A stretch of 64,000 nucleotides of DNA from Paenibacillus sp. V4I3 (GTDB lineage: Bacteria; Bacillota; Bacilli; Paenibacillales; NBRC-103111). Shown piece by piece: positions 53,157-62,342 of the stretch. Each line of letters starts with the position of its first letter. Positions within the stretch are counted from its first letter, which is position 1. The DNA is taken from assembly GCF_030817215.1 (NCBI RefSeq), contig NZ_JAUSZA010000001.1, positions 1,462,501 through 1,526,500 of the forward strand, in the 5' to 3' direction. The notes beneath the pieces are model-generated. The model was given only the letters and a program-made list of their open reading frames with translations, was not told the DNA's origin and ran no database searches. A program made the translations under genes and the position numbers.

Positions 53157-54287
53157 TTAGGAATTAAATTGCTCGACAAACAAGCCATATCCTCTTGCTT
53201 CAAGGTCACTTTTCGGAATGAATTGTAAAGCTGCAGAGTTAATGCAGAAACGCAGTCCTGTTGGCTCAGGTCCATCATTGAACACATCGCCTAGAAAGGA
53301 ATCGGCATAACGGCTCCTTACCTGAGTAATCACCGAGAATAAGTCATGTTTTTCTTTAAATATAATATGGTCTGGCTCCAACGGTTTAGAAAAGCTTGCC
53401 CAACCCGTACCCGCATCAAATTTGTCTTTTGAGCTAAATAAAGGCTCACCCGAAACAATATCCACGTAAATACCTTCTTTTTTGTTATCCCAATATTCGT
53501 TATGAAACGGCTGCTCGTCCTTATCATGCTGAGTTACGTCGTATTGGAGCTTAGTCAACGTTTTCAACTTTTCTTCTTTGTTAAAATCTTTATACACATT
53601 TATCTTTTCGGGAATCACGACCCGATCATTACCCCAAGTTTTATTTAAAAATGCACCCCGACCAGAGCCAAGTTCATTTACCTTGTAGCTGATTGGATTT
53701 TTTTTGTAATAGTCCTGATGTTCCTCCTCCGCTTTGTAAAACGTTGATGCGAGTACAATCTTCGTTACAATCGGTTTATCAAACTGTCCGGATGAATTTA
53801 ATGCATCTTTGGATGCTTCGGCTATCTCTTTCTGTTCATTACTATTGTAAAAAACGACGGAACGATATTCTTTGCCGCGATCAACGAATTGACCATCTGC
53901 ATCCGTAGGATCAACGTTCCGCCAGTAAACTTGAAGCAGTTGGTCATACGTAATCTGACTCGGGTTAAAGCGAACTTCCACCGATTCTAGATGGCCTGTA
54001 GTTCCAGTAGACACCTCACCGTAGGTCGGATTTTCCTTTTGTCCTCCTGTATACCCGGTTACAACACGCAAGACACCATCAAGCTTTTCGAAGGGCGCCT
54101 CCATACTCCAGAAACAACCTCCAGCAAAAATAGCGGTATCGTAATTGGTGCTCGATTTTTCACTAATCGTAGTTAAAACCTCTTGAGCCTTCGTTATTCC
54201 ATCCTTGTTAAATGAAGCGTAAATGGTATAACCCAAAAAGACGAATAGGGCAATGGGCAACACAAATATTTTTTTTTTGAAATTCAT
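53157..54287 (-). CDS. msrAB: Bifunctional peptide methionine sulfoxide reductase MsrA/MsrB, membrane-anchored
   Basis: A fused repair enzyme of 376 residues. An N-terminal signal anchor ([20 protein letters not shown]) places it outside the cytoplasm. The MsrA domain (about 50-205) has the catalytic [14 protein letters not shown] (Cys 58) and [18 protein letters not shown]. The MsrB domain (about 235-370) has [13 protein letters not shown] and the catalytic [12 protein letters not shown] (Cys about 348). It reduces both stereoisomers of methionine sulfoxide in envelope proteins after oxidative damage. The gene is on the minus strand, 40 bp after a DoxX-like gene, probably in one transcript. 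Confidence 0.95.
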   Translation of the reverse strand: MNFKKKIFVLPIALFVFLGYTIYASFNKDGITKAQEVLTTISEKSSTNYDTAIFAGGCFWSMEAPFEKLDGVLRVVTGYTGGQKENPTYGEVSTGTTGHLESVEVRFNPSQITYDQLLQVYWRNVDPTDADGQFVDRGKEYRSVVFYNSNEQKEIAEASKDALNSSGQFDKPIVTKIVLASTFYKAEEEHQDYYKKNPISYKVNELGSGRGAFLNKTWGNDRVVIPEKINVYKDFNKEEKLKTLTKLQYDVTQHDKDEQPFHNEYWDNKKEGIYVDIVSGEPLFSSKDKFDAGTGWASFSKPLEPDHIIFKEKHDLFSVITQVRSRYADSFLGDVFNDGPEPTGLRFCINSAALQFIPKSDLEARGYGLFVEQFNS

Positions 54288-54328
54288 TATTCCTTTCGCC
54301 TCCGTAATAGATTTATCGCATCTTCAAG

Positions 54329-54709
54329 CTAATTGGCTAATTCCATACCTTTCTGCATTTTTCTTAAAAAGTAGTAAGAAAGCAGAACAAACAATAAGAC
54401 TACAACAGACTTAATACTTCCCATCGGATTTCCGACAGCGTTTTCTGACCAAAATGCAGAGATACAATCAATAGTAAAACCGGCATATGCCCATTCTTTT
54501 AGTCTGTTAAATTTTGGAACAAGAAGAACAATGATACCTATGAGTTTGGCTACTCCAAGAATAGTCAGAAAGTAGGCTGGATAGCCTAACAGTTCAGTCG
54601 ATTCTGCCAATGTTTTTGGGGTTTGTAAAAGCTCATTGACGGCACTGAGTAAGAATCCTATGAGCGTACAAATCGTGATTACCCAGTAGGTGATTTTTAC
54701 TTTCTTCAT
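54329..54709 (-). CDS. DoxX-like membrane protein
   Basis: A four-helix membrane protein of 126 residues: ITYWVITICTLIGFLLSAVN, LLGYPAYFLTILGVAKLIGI, WAYAGFTIDCISAFWS and VVVLLFVLLSYYFL. This is the DoxX_2 layout. The function is not established; members are linked to redox balance of the membrane. I chose ATG 54709 (MKKVKITYW) because GAGGAG lies upstream; an earlier in-frame start adds an unlikely tail. It precedes msrAB, which fits an oxidative-stress theme. Confidence 0.85.
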   Translation of the reverse strand: MKKVKITYWVITICTLIGFLLSAVNELLQTPKTLAESTELLGYPAYFLTILGVAKLIGIIVLLVPKFNRLKEWAYAGFTIDCISAFWSENAVGNPMGSIKSVVVLLFVLLSYYFLRKMQKGMELAN

Positions 54710-54910
54710 TTTAATAACTCCTCGTATCATATTTTTAGTTTTGTCCGAAATCACGGCCATACTCGCCTGATTTCTTACACTTTGATTTTATCAAGATCAA
54801 GACGTAAGCAAATCTGTGAAAAGTCATGTCTTCACAAAGAAAAAGGCAGAACGTTTGATCACTAAAGCATGATTAATCTCATACTCTATGCCAAAAGTCA
54901 TGCCCTTTAA

Positions 54911-55573
54911 TTATATTTGGTGACGAACTGAGAACACGGCTGCTTGTGTTCGGTCTCGTAATCCTAGCTTAGCTATGAGGTTCGAGACGTGATTTTTCAC
55001 TGTACCTTCCGTGATAATAAGCAAGCCTGCAATCTCTTTATTATTTAATCCTTGGCCCAATAAAGCTAGGACCTCTTTCTCTCGCTCCGTCAGTTGACTG
55101 AGCTGGGCAGGCTCATTAATATGTAAAGGATGAGCGTTATCCGGGTGCCATTCCGACATTTTTTTCAACTCGTTAAGAAGTGTTGCTGTGATATCTGGTT
55201 GAAGGACAGTCCCGCCGTTGTATACCGTTTGAATCGCACTTATGATCGTCTCCGATGGCATATCCTTCAACAAATAGCCATGGACGCCTTTTTCCAAAAC
55301 TTTTAAAATTAACTCCGCGTCATCGAAGGTGGTCAGAATCAGTACCTTCGTCTCTGGTAAAGCCCTAAGAATCAATTCCGTTCCTTCCACGCCATCCATG
55401 CCAGGCATTCGGATATCCATCAACACAACATCCGGTCGCCATTCGAGCGCTTTGGTATAGGCATCTCTCCCATCCACCGCTGTTCCAACGACTTCCATGC
55501 CCTGTTCCAACCCGATGATGGTCGCAAGTCCCTCTCTCATGAGCCTCTGATCGTCTACTATGAGGATTTTCAA
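54911..55573 (-). CDS. NarL/LuxR-family response regulator
   Basis: A response regulator of 220 residues. The receiver has ILIVDDQRLMREG, the phospho-acceptor Asp 53 in VVLMDIRMPGMDG, and Lys in GYLLKDMP. The LuxR helix-turn-helix is LTEREKEVLALLGQGLNNKE followed by GTVKNHVSNLIAKL. Its start overlaps the end of the kinase gene by four bases, so the pair is coupled. The signal is unknown; such pairs in Paenibacillus often control envelope or transporter genes. Confidence 0.94.
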   Translation of the reverse strand: MKILIVDDQRLMREGLATIIGLEQGMEVVGTAVDGRDAYTKALEWRPDVVLMDIRMPGMDGVEGTELILRALPETKVLILTTFDDAELILKVLEKGVHGYLLKDMPSETIISAIQTVYNGGTVLQPDITATLLNELKKMSEWHPDNAHPLHINEPAQLSQLTEREKEVLALLGQGLNNKEIAGLLIITEGTVKNHVSNLIAKLGLRDRTQAAVFSVRHQI

Positions 55574-56796
55574 TGATTTACACGCTCCATTTCCGTTAAT
55601 GGATAAGGGAATTGCACTTCAACAGCAAACCCCTCTTGCTGATCCATGTTAAAATGCACCTGTCCGTTCCACTCCTTGACTCTTTCTTGTAAATTGATTA
55701 AACCAAACCCCGGCTTCAGGTCAGCAGGGACCTCTCCGTCATTACGTATGCACAGAGAAAAATTGCTCTCCGAATAGGTTAACAAGATTTTCGCATTTTT
55801 CGCATGGCCGTGTTTATGAGCATTCGTCAGTGACTCCTGTACGATTCGATAAGCAGTTAATTGAAGATCACCTGGCAGTGGGACGGTTATCCCATTTACT
55901 TCAAAAGAGGTTTGAACCTCGGCAAATTTGGTAAACTCCTCAGTAAGCTTCCCAAGGCTATCATTTAAGGAAGTGGACTTAACAGGTTCATCTCGAATAG
56001 CCCTTACCGAAAGCCGGACCTCTTGCAAAGATGATCTTATTAAATCTTCACATTCAAGATAGGTTTGTTCACTGCGTAAAGGATCCAGACTACTTAGCTT
56101 GCGAGCCGCTTGCATTTGAACCAATAATGCCGTCAGTTTATGACCTACCGTATCATGAATTTCTCGTGCAATGCGCACTCTCTCCCTTGTCGCTGCCCAC
56201 TCCTCCGTTTTGAGAGCATAGTCCTGAAGTCGCTCATGGGATTGCATCAATTGTGCATACAACTGCATCGTATCCCGACGTGCGCGTTGATAAAAATTGA
56301 TTAGAGCGCTCACAATACCTGCGAAAATAATGAACGAACAGGTAATAAAGTAGCCAATTTCATCGATTCGTTTAAATAAATACCAATCAATGCTTCCCAT
56401 CGTAATAATATACACGACCAGCAGCAGTAAGCATGTAATAATTAGCATTCGGGTGTTCTTTAAAAACATTAAAATCGCTAAGGCTGTAATTCCAATAAAT
56501 AGATGATTCGGGAAATTTCCACCTATATATACATAACCATAGGAAGCGGATACCAAGAAATCTAAGATGAGGATGTGAAATAGCCAAGTGTGTTTTTTTG
56601 GCATCTTTAGATAAAATAAATGAACTAAAAGAAAAACCACCAATGAAAAGACAACAAAACTTAGTCCCCAAAAAATTGTAATTGAATTTTGAAAATAAAA
56701 AACACCGGTTAAAGCCAAATCAAAAGCAAGCTTTATACCAAAAAACAGCCTCCATGAAAGGGGGTTCTTGCTTATTTTATCCGTTTCTTGGATCAT
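55570..56796 (-). CDS. Sensor histidine kinase, NarX/LiaS-like (HisKA_3)
   Basis: A membrane kinase of 408 residues. The first 170 residues hold about five membrane helices (for example FFGIKLAFDLALTGVFYFQN). The HisKA_3 dimerisation domain has the phospho-acceptor in RVRIAREIHDTVGHKLTALL (His about 214), and the ATPase domain has AYRIVQESLTNAHKHGHAK and the GFGLINLQERV segment. It is cotranscribed with the response regulator that follows. The sensor part is within the membrane, suggesting a membrane-derived signal. Confidence 0.93.
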   Translation of the reverse strand: MIQETDKISKNPLSWRLFFGIKLAFDLALTGVFYFQNSITIFWGLSFVVFSLVVFLLVHLFYLKMPKKHTWLFHILILDFLVSASYGYVYIGGNFPNHLFIGITALAILMFLKNTRMLIITCLLLLVVYIITMGSIDWYLFKRIDEIGYFITCSFIIFAGIVSALINFYQRARRDTMQLYAQLMQSHERLQDYALKTEEWAATRERVRIAREIHDTVGHKLTALLVQMQAARKLSSLDPLRSEQTYLECEDLIRSSLQEVRLSVRAIRDEPVKSTSLNDSLGKLTEEFTKFAEVQTSFEVNGITVPLPGDLQLTAYRIVQESLTNAHKHGHAKNAKILLTYSESNFSLCIRNDGEVPADLKPGFGLINLQERVKEWNGQVHFNMDQQEGFAVEVQFPYPLTEMERVNH

Positions 56797-57231
56797 TCTC
56801 TTTTATTCACCTCATCTTGTGTTGGATCTTATTGGAGCGAATTCAAAAGCATCTAAGGCTTTAGGATGGAGCCATCCATGCTTTAGAGGAAACCTCATCC
56901 AAATGGAGATCCTCGTAGGTGGAGGGTACGACATTTTAGGCAGCAGATCGGGTTCGGAAATGAGGGGTCTGGGTTCCAAGTGATGCTCTTACATACATGA
57001 TCTCCACTAAATTCGTCCGTATCTCATTAGCTAAAGAGAATGGTACACAGTTTCGAGGAATTGTGCAAAAGAAACGTGGAAAAAGGAAAGTGATAGCTAA
57101 ATTTCCCTGTAATAATAGAAGGAAATTAAGTTGCTCACTAGATCTGGGAGGAAAGGGGGAAAACAGTATGAAGCATCTGGCATTTTTTCATAGATAAGCA
57201 CTTCCCCTAATATAACTATTCTATTTAAGTA
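56797..57231. other. Intergenic region upstream of the two-component pair
   Basis: No gene is supported. A GGGAGGAAAGGGGGAAAACAGT site precedes ATG 57169, but only ten codons (MKHLAFFHR) follow, so this is probably a chopped start. The promoter of the kinase gene should lie in 56800-56850. Confidence 0.35.
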
Positions 57232-57548
57232 CATGACCTATGCAGTTTGATCCATTTACTGGTAAAACAGACTACAATCCAGTGATTAACGTGAAAATAT
57301 ACCTGTAATTGGATTGCAGTTACCACTTCGATCAAATCACATGGAATTTCTCCCGTTAATTTCAGTCATTTTCTTCGAAATCACCAAAAACAGTTGTTTT
57401 TACGGTAGGTTTTCCATCTAAAATGTGTTTTCAAAGAGGAAAGGGTATGATTAGAAGCAGTTTTTCCAGTTAAATTGTGTCGACCACTCCCATGGAAAAC
57501 CATTTATCTGGACAATCACAGTAAATGGGGTGAACTGCATAGGTCATG
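57232..57548. repeat. 317-bp element with 30-bp terminal inverted repeats
   Basis: The ends 57232-57261 and 57519-57548 are inverted copies matching at 26 of 30 positions; CATGACCTATGCAGTT and CCATTTACTG are exact and only the four bases between differ. Inside are further inverted pairs: CAATCCA/TGGATTG (57277 and 57312 regions) and GGTTTTCCAT/ATGGAAAACC (57407 and 57492 regions). There is no gene. It looks like a MITE or a structured RNA-coding repeat. Confidence 0.75.
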
Positions 57549-57706
57549 CAATTTATTAGTAGAGGTGTCTGGATTTAATTGGAATCGTTAATTGACATGC
57601 GGATGCCGCCATGCTAAACTGTAACGAAATTGATTATAGATAATTAACTTCAGCATATAGTTTAGCAGCCTTGGGATAGACCATCTGAGTGGGGAGGATC
57701 ATTCGT

Positions 57707-59101
57707 ATGTCAACCGATTTACCAAAAGTAGAGCAACCATCCGTACCAGAGGTACCCAGTATTATGCGAGAACGGACGGTCTCCTGGTTACTCTGCATTA
57801 CTATTATTCTAGTCGTTATGAACACGATGATGTTCAATTTGGCATTGCCCAAAATTGCTGTACAATTTGCACTCAACCCCTCGACTGCGTCATGGGTCGT
57901 GACGGGTTACTCCATCGTCTTTGCCATATCATCGATTACTTTCAGCCGATTGTCCGATTTCGTGCCAATTCGAAGGCTCTTCACGGCGGCGCTGCTGGCA
58001 TTGGGAGGGGCATCCGTGATTGGCATGTTCAGCGGCGGATTTGGGCTACTTCTTATCTCGAGGCTTATTCAGGCTGCAGGCGCTGGCGCCATTCCTTCGC
58101 TTGCGATCGTGCTTGTTACTCGTTACATTCCCGTGTCTCGCAGGGGCATGGCAATGTCGTTCATTTTGTCAGCCGCCTCACTTGGCCTCGGGCTTGGTCC
58201 TGTCGTCGGCGGATCAATCGTTCAGTATCTGGGGTGGCATTTCCTATTTGTAATCACCGGCCTAACACTGCTGCTGATCCCGATTTTCCTGCTAATACTT
58301 CCCCGGGAAAAGGCGGAGCGCGGTTCGTTCGATTTTATTGGCGCCGTCCTGATCGGGATGGGTACGACGGGGCTGCTGCTCTTCCTTACATCCAAGAGCA
58401 CAGCTGCACTCGTTGTGGGTGTGATTGCCCTAGCATTGTTCGCGGTGCGCATCCGCAAAGCGACGAATCCATTCGTCCTGCCCGCCCTATTTGGCGACAG
58501 ACTTTATCTGGCGCTTGGTGCTATCGGCATTAGCGCCTACATGATCAGCTTCGCCTTCTTGTTCCTCGCCCCGCAAATGCTGGCCAGAGTCTTCGGTTTA
58601 ACTCCGGCCGTGTCGGGTCTCGTACTCTTTCCAGGCGCGCTCCTTGCCATGCTGGTATCCAACTGGGTTGGCCGCCTTATCGACCGATACGGTAACGGTG
58701 CGCTCCTTCGCTACACGCCTTGGCTGCTGCTGGTTTCGACCGTGTTGCTCGCGCTGACTGCCGTCCATTCCTTTTATGGACTTGCCGCCGTCTATATACT
58801 GACGAGCATCAGCATCACTTCTATCTCCAGTGCGGTCTCAAACGAGCTATCGCGGCAATTGACGAAGGAACGGATCGGCTCTGGTATGGGCTTATTCCAG
58901 CTGCTGCAATTTTTCAGCGGGGCTTTTGCCGTAGCCATCTCGGGGAGTGCACTCGTCTGGCAGAAGTCATTGCCAACCGAGCGCGCGTTCGACAATCTAA
59001 TCTGGGGCATGGTAGGAATCGCCATATTGACCATCGTCTTTACCTTTATTTATCGCGGCTACGCCAGAAAGCGAACGAATGCCGCTGCTACTCTGGCTTA
59101 A
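57707..59101 (+). CDS. MFS transporter, DHA2/Tet(L)-like drug efflux type
   Basis: A membrane protein of 464 residues with 12-14 helices. MNTMMFNLALPKIAVQFALN and ASWVVTGYSIVFAISSITFS match the start of DHA2 antiporters; RLSDFVPIRRLF is the MFS loop after helix 2, and GLGLGPVVGGSIVQYLGWHF is the antiporter motif C region. Substrates may be drugs or metal-tetracycline; sequence alone does not tell. ATG 57707 is chosen with GGGAGG nine bases upstream. The gene is moderately GC-rich. A perfect terminator follows, shared with the convergent MFS gene. Confidence 0.92.
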   Translation: MSTDLPKVEQPSVPEVPSIMRERTVSWLLCITIILVVMNTMMFNLALPKIAVQFALNPSTASWVVTGYSIVFAISSITFSRLSDFVPIRRLFTAALLALGGASVIGMFSGGFGLLLISRLIQAAGAGAIPSLAIVLVTRYIPVSRRGMAMSFILSAASLGLGLGPVVGGSIVQYLGWHFLFVITGLTLLLIPIFLLILPREKAERGSFDFIGAVLIGMGTTGLLLFLTSKSTAALVVGVIALALFAVRIRKATNPFVLPALFGDRLYLALGAIGISAYMISFAFLFLAPQMLARVFGLTPAVSGLVLFPGALLAMLVSNWVGRLIDRYGNGALLRYTPWLLLVSTVLLALTAVHSFYGLAAVYILTSISITSISSAVSNELSRQLTKERIGSGMGLFQLLQFFSGAFAVAISGSALVWQKSLPTERAFDNLIWGMVGIAILTIVFTFIYRGYARKRTNAAATLA

Positions 59102-59102
59102 T

Positions 59103-59141
59103 AAATACAAAGAGGATCCCACGCGGATCCTCTTTGTATTT
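59103..59141. terminator. Bidirectional terminator between two MFS genes
   Basis: AAATACAAAGAGGATCC / GGATCCTCTTTGTATTT is a perfect 17-bp stem around CACGC. It separates the convergent genes. Confidence 0.92.
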
Positions 59142-59158
59142 ATTACACTTCATATACA

Positions 59159-60392
59159 TTAAGCCATAGATTCCTTCTGCGGCAGCTTTTCGTCCTTCTT
59201 GGGTTTGATCGCGAATAAGGCGATTACGCTGGCTAAGACACATATCCCTGAGATGGTGTAGAACATCGTGGCCGGCGACATTTTCACAAGGATTGACGCA
59301 AGAGGAGGTCCAATGGCAACCCCGATGAAGCGGGTAGAACTATAAATCGACGTGATCGTACCCCGCTGGTCCTTCTCGATTCCTCTTGTAATCATGACGT
59401 CAAGGCATGGCAACGCGGCGCCAATTCCGATTCCAGCCAAGCCAATCCAAGCAATGAGCCAATAAATCGACGTCACCATACCGCAAAGAAGAATGCTTCC
59501 AGATAATACAATCAACCCCGCGAATATCATCCATTTCATGAGTCTCTCGTCCTTGCCAATACCTTTACCTGTTATAAAAGAAGCGATACATAAAGCTGCA
59601 AGAGGAATAGCAAGGAGGCATCCTTTTACCACGCCAAAAACGTTGAATTTATCTTCTAATAAGTCCGACAAGTAATATAAAGTCCCGAATATAACAAGCA
59701 TACAAATACATCCGATAGCGAATATCGCATACAGCCAGCGGCCATTGTTCTTGAAAATGCTTTTGATATGGGAAAGATAGCTTGCAAAAGATATCTTATC
59801 TGCTTGTTCCGATTTCCTTTTTGGGGATTTTACCAGAAATAGCACAAGCAACATCGAAATCAGACACAGTAAGGGGATGAACATAAAGGGCAGAAACCAG
59901 ATAACCATCGCAAGAGCTGATCCTAGAATAGGGCTGAGCACTTTCCCAAATGTATTCGCTGTCCTCCACAATGCCAAGACCGCTGCTGACGTCATCTTCC
60001 TGCTTGAAAATATCACCTACGAGTGGAATGACAATGGGGAAAGCTCCCGCGGCACCAATACCTTGAATGAAGCGGCCAACCAAAATCATTGCATACGATT
60101 GATCCATCCACCATGCCGCTAAACCCGCAATCAAACCGCCAATACCCGTGATAATTAAGCTGGGTATAATGACAATTATCCGACCAAATCGGTCGGATAA
60201 ATAGCCGGCAATAGGTATTAAAATAATAGCCACAGCTGAATAAACCGTAATCAGTAAACTTACTTGTAGAGAAGTGATTCCTAGTTTACTCCGAATGGCG
60301 GGTAACACAGGAATTAACATGGAGTTTCCCAAAGTCATGATAAGCGGTATGGATGCTATTGAGAAGAGCTGCTTTTTATTTTCGATACTCAT
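59159..60392 (-). pseudogene. MFS transporter with a single-base frameshift
   Basis: The N-terminal half (60392 downward) reads MSIENKKQLFSIASIPLIMT, LGNSMLIPVLPAIRSKLGIT and YLSDRFGRIIVIIP (MFS loop) to DDVSSGLGIVE. The continuation TANTFGKVLSPILGSALAMV lies in the next frame. Removing one G from GTGGAGGACAGCG at about 59970 joins both into one protein of about 410 residues with 12 helices. It is either a recent pseudogene or a sequencing error. Intact relatives are drug or sugar efflux proteins (Bmr-like). Confidence 0.8.
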
Positions 60393-60573
60393 AGCTTAGT
60401 ACACTTTACACCTCTCAATCCATCTTTCATGTACATTAAATTAACCCAAGACGCATAGCCCTATCCGTACCAATCTTCGAATTCAGAAATTAGATATAGA
60501 GTAAATCGAAGTATAGGTTATCCCTCATGTGGAAAAATTAAAGCGTATATGTATAAATGGGGGGGCTTTTCAG

Positions 60574-62241
60574 TTGAATAAGAAAGAAAATCAGTTATCT
60601 GTTTTCTCTTTAGGCGGCATCAACGAAATTGGTAAAAATATGTATGTGGTGCAATATGGCGATGATATCATTGTCATTGATTGCGGCTCAAAGTTTCCGG
60701 ATGAAAGCTTGCTCGGTATTGACTTGATCGTTCCGGATATTACCTATTTGCTCGAAAATAGCGATAAAGTCCGCGCACTGATTATTACACATGGACATGA
60801 GGATCATATCGGGGGCATTCCGTATATACGAAGACAATTGAATATGCCGATTTATGCAACTCGGCTAACGCTAGGGCTAATTGAAGGCAAGTTGAGAGAG
60901 GCTGGACTGCTTGCAGATACGAAATTTATTGAGATTGACTCCGATTCGAGCATCGAGCTAGGGCAAATCACGTCTACCTTTTTCAAAACAAACCATAGTA
61001 TCCCTGATTGCTTGGGGGTTGTTTTTCATACACCTGAAGGAACCGTCGTACATACGGGAGATTTCAAGTTTGATCTGACACCAGTCAACAATCAATACCC
61101 TGATATTCATAAAATGGCGGAGATTGGGAAGAACGGTATTCTACTTCTTTTATCGGAAAGCACGAATGCTGAGCGCCCAGGCTATACACCTTCGGAAAGT
61201 CTTGTAGGTAAGCATATTGAAGATGCCTTTCATAAAGCGAAGCAAAAAGTGTTCATATCCACCTTTGCCTCTAATGTTCATAGGCTTCAACAAGTTGTTG
61301 ATGCTGCTCAGGCAACGAATCGGAAATTAGCCTTATTAGGCCGCAGTATGGTCAATGTTGTGAGAATTGCTTCTGAGCTTGGTTACCTAACGGTCCCTGA
61401 AGGGATGCTAGTAGAAGCGGGAGAAGTCAATCGGATGGCTTCAGAACGGATAGCGATCTTATGTACCGGTAGTCAGGGAGAACCGATGGCTGCATTATCG
61501 CGCTTGTCCCGTTCGAATTATCGTCAGGTAGAAATTATGCGTGGAGACACTGTTATTCTATCCTCATCCCCGATTCCGGGAAATGAACGCAATGTATCGC
61601 GGACTGTCGATAATTTATTTAGCTTAGGAGCTGAAGTGATATATGGTTCGAGCTCGTCTACAGGCATGCACGTATCCGGACACGGGAGTCAAGAAGAGTT
61701 GAAGTTAATGCTCACACTGATGAAGCCGAAATACTTTATTCCGATTCATGGCGAGTTTAGAATGCTTCATCAGCACCGTATTTTGGCTGAAGGGGTCGGT
61801 GTGGACCCAGCAAATATCTACATTCTAAATAATGGCGATGTCGTGGATATCAAGAACGAGGTAGCAACTCAGAGCCGCAAAGTGTATGCGGGGAATACCC
61901 TTGTCGATGGATTAGGGGATGTTGGCAACATTGTTCTACGTGACCGTAAACAACTGGCCGAGGATGGTATTTTGATCGTGGTCCTACTGCTTAGTAAAAG
62001 TGACGGTAAAATTTTGTCCGGTCCGGATATCATCTCCCGCGGGTTTGTCTATGTTCGTGAGTCGGAAGACCTGATGGATCAAGCCAATATTTTAGCAACA
62101 GAAACGATAAATAGGCTTCAAAAAGAAAACGTGAATCAATGGAATGTGCTTAAAACGAATGTAAAAGAAGCTCTAGGAAGACTCTTTTATGAAAAGACGG
62201 GCAGAAGACCCGTGATTCTCACCATACTTACGGAAATCTAG
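60574..62241 (+). CDS. Ribonuclease J
   Basis: A metallo-beta-lactamase/beta-CASP ribonuclease of 555 residues, the exact usual length of RNase J. It has FSLGGINEIGKNMYVVQYGD, the metal motif ITHGHEDHIGGIPY (residues 72-80), the beta-CASP part (KVFISTFASNVHRLQQVVDA, ICTGSQGEPMAALSR) and PIHGEFRMLHQHRILAEGVG before the C-terminal domain. RNase J degrades and matures messengers and 16S rRNA and removes the glmS mRNA after ribozyme cleavage. TTG 60574 is chosen because GGGGGGG precedes it and RNase J homologs begin there. I cannot tell J1 from J2; it may be an extra paralog. Confidence 0.93.
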   Translation: MNKKENQLSVFSLGGINEIGKNMYVVQYGDDIIVIDCGSKFPDESLLGIDLIVPDITYLLENSDKVRALIITHGHEDHIGGIPYIRRQLNMPIYATRLTLGLIEGKLREAGLLADTKFIEIDSDSSIELGQITSTFFKTNHSIPDCLGVVFHTPEGTVVHTGDFKFDLTPVNNQYPDIHKMAEIGKNGILLLLSESTNAERPGYTPSESLVGKHIEDAFHKAKQKVFISTFASNVHRLQQVVDAAQATNRKLALLGRSMVNVVRIASELGYLTVPEGMLVEAGEVNRMASERIAILCTGSQGEPMAALSRLSRSNYRQVEIMRGDTVILSSSPIPGNERNVSRTVDNLFSLGAEVIYGSSSSTGMHVSGHGSQEELKLMLTLMKPKYFIPIHGEFRMLHQHRILAEGVGVDPANIYILNNGDVVDIKNEVATQSRKVYAGNTLVDGLGDVGNIVLRDRKQLAEDGILIVVLLLSKSDGKILSGPDIISRGFVYVRESEDLMDQANILATETINRLQKENVNQWNVLKTNVKEALGRLFYEKTGRRPVILTILTEI

Positions 62242-62248
62242 CACAAAC

Positions 62249-62288
62249 AAGCGGATCCCTTCGGTTTGAAGTCGAATCCGCTTTTTAC
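62249..62288 (+). terminator. Terminator after the RNase J gene
   Basis: AAGCGGAT / ATCCGCTT stem with a large loop followed by TTTTTAC, eight bases beyond the stop. Confidence 0.75.
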
Positions 62289-62342
62289 TTTATTAACGGA
62301 TCACTGTCGATGTATGAGAAAATGTCTTGGGGGAGGAATCAA

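Noticed and set aside
57169..57198. Ten-codon frame MKHLAFFHR behind a strong ribosome site
   Set aside because: Too short to call a gene; may be a truncated start or a leader peptide.
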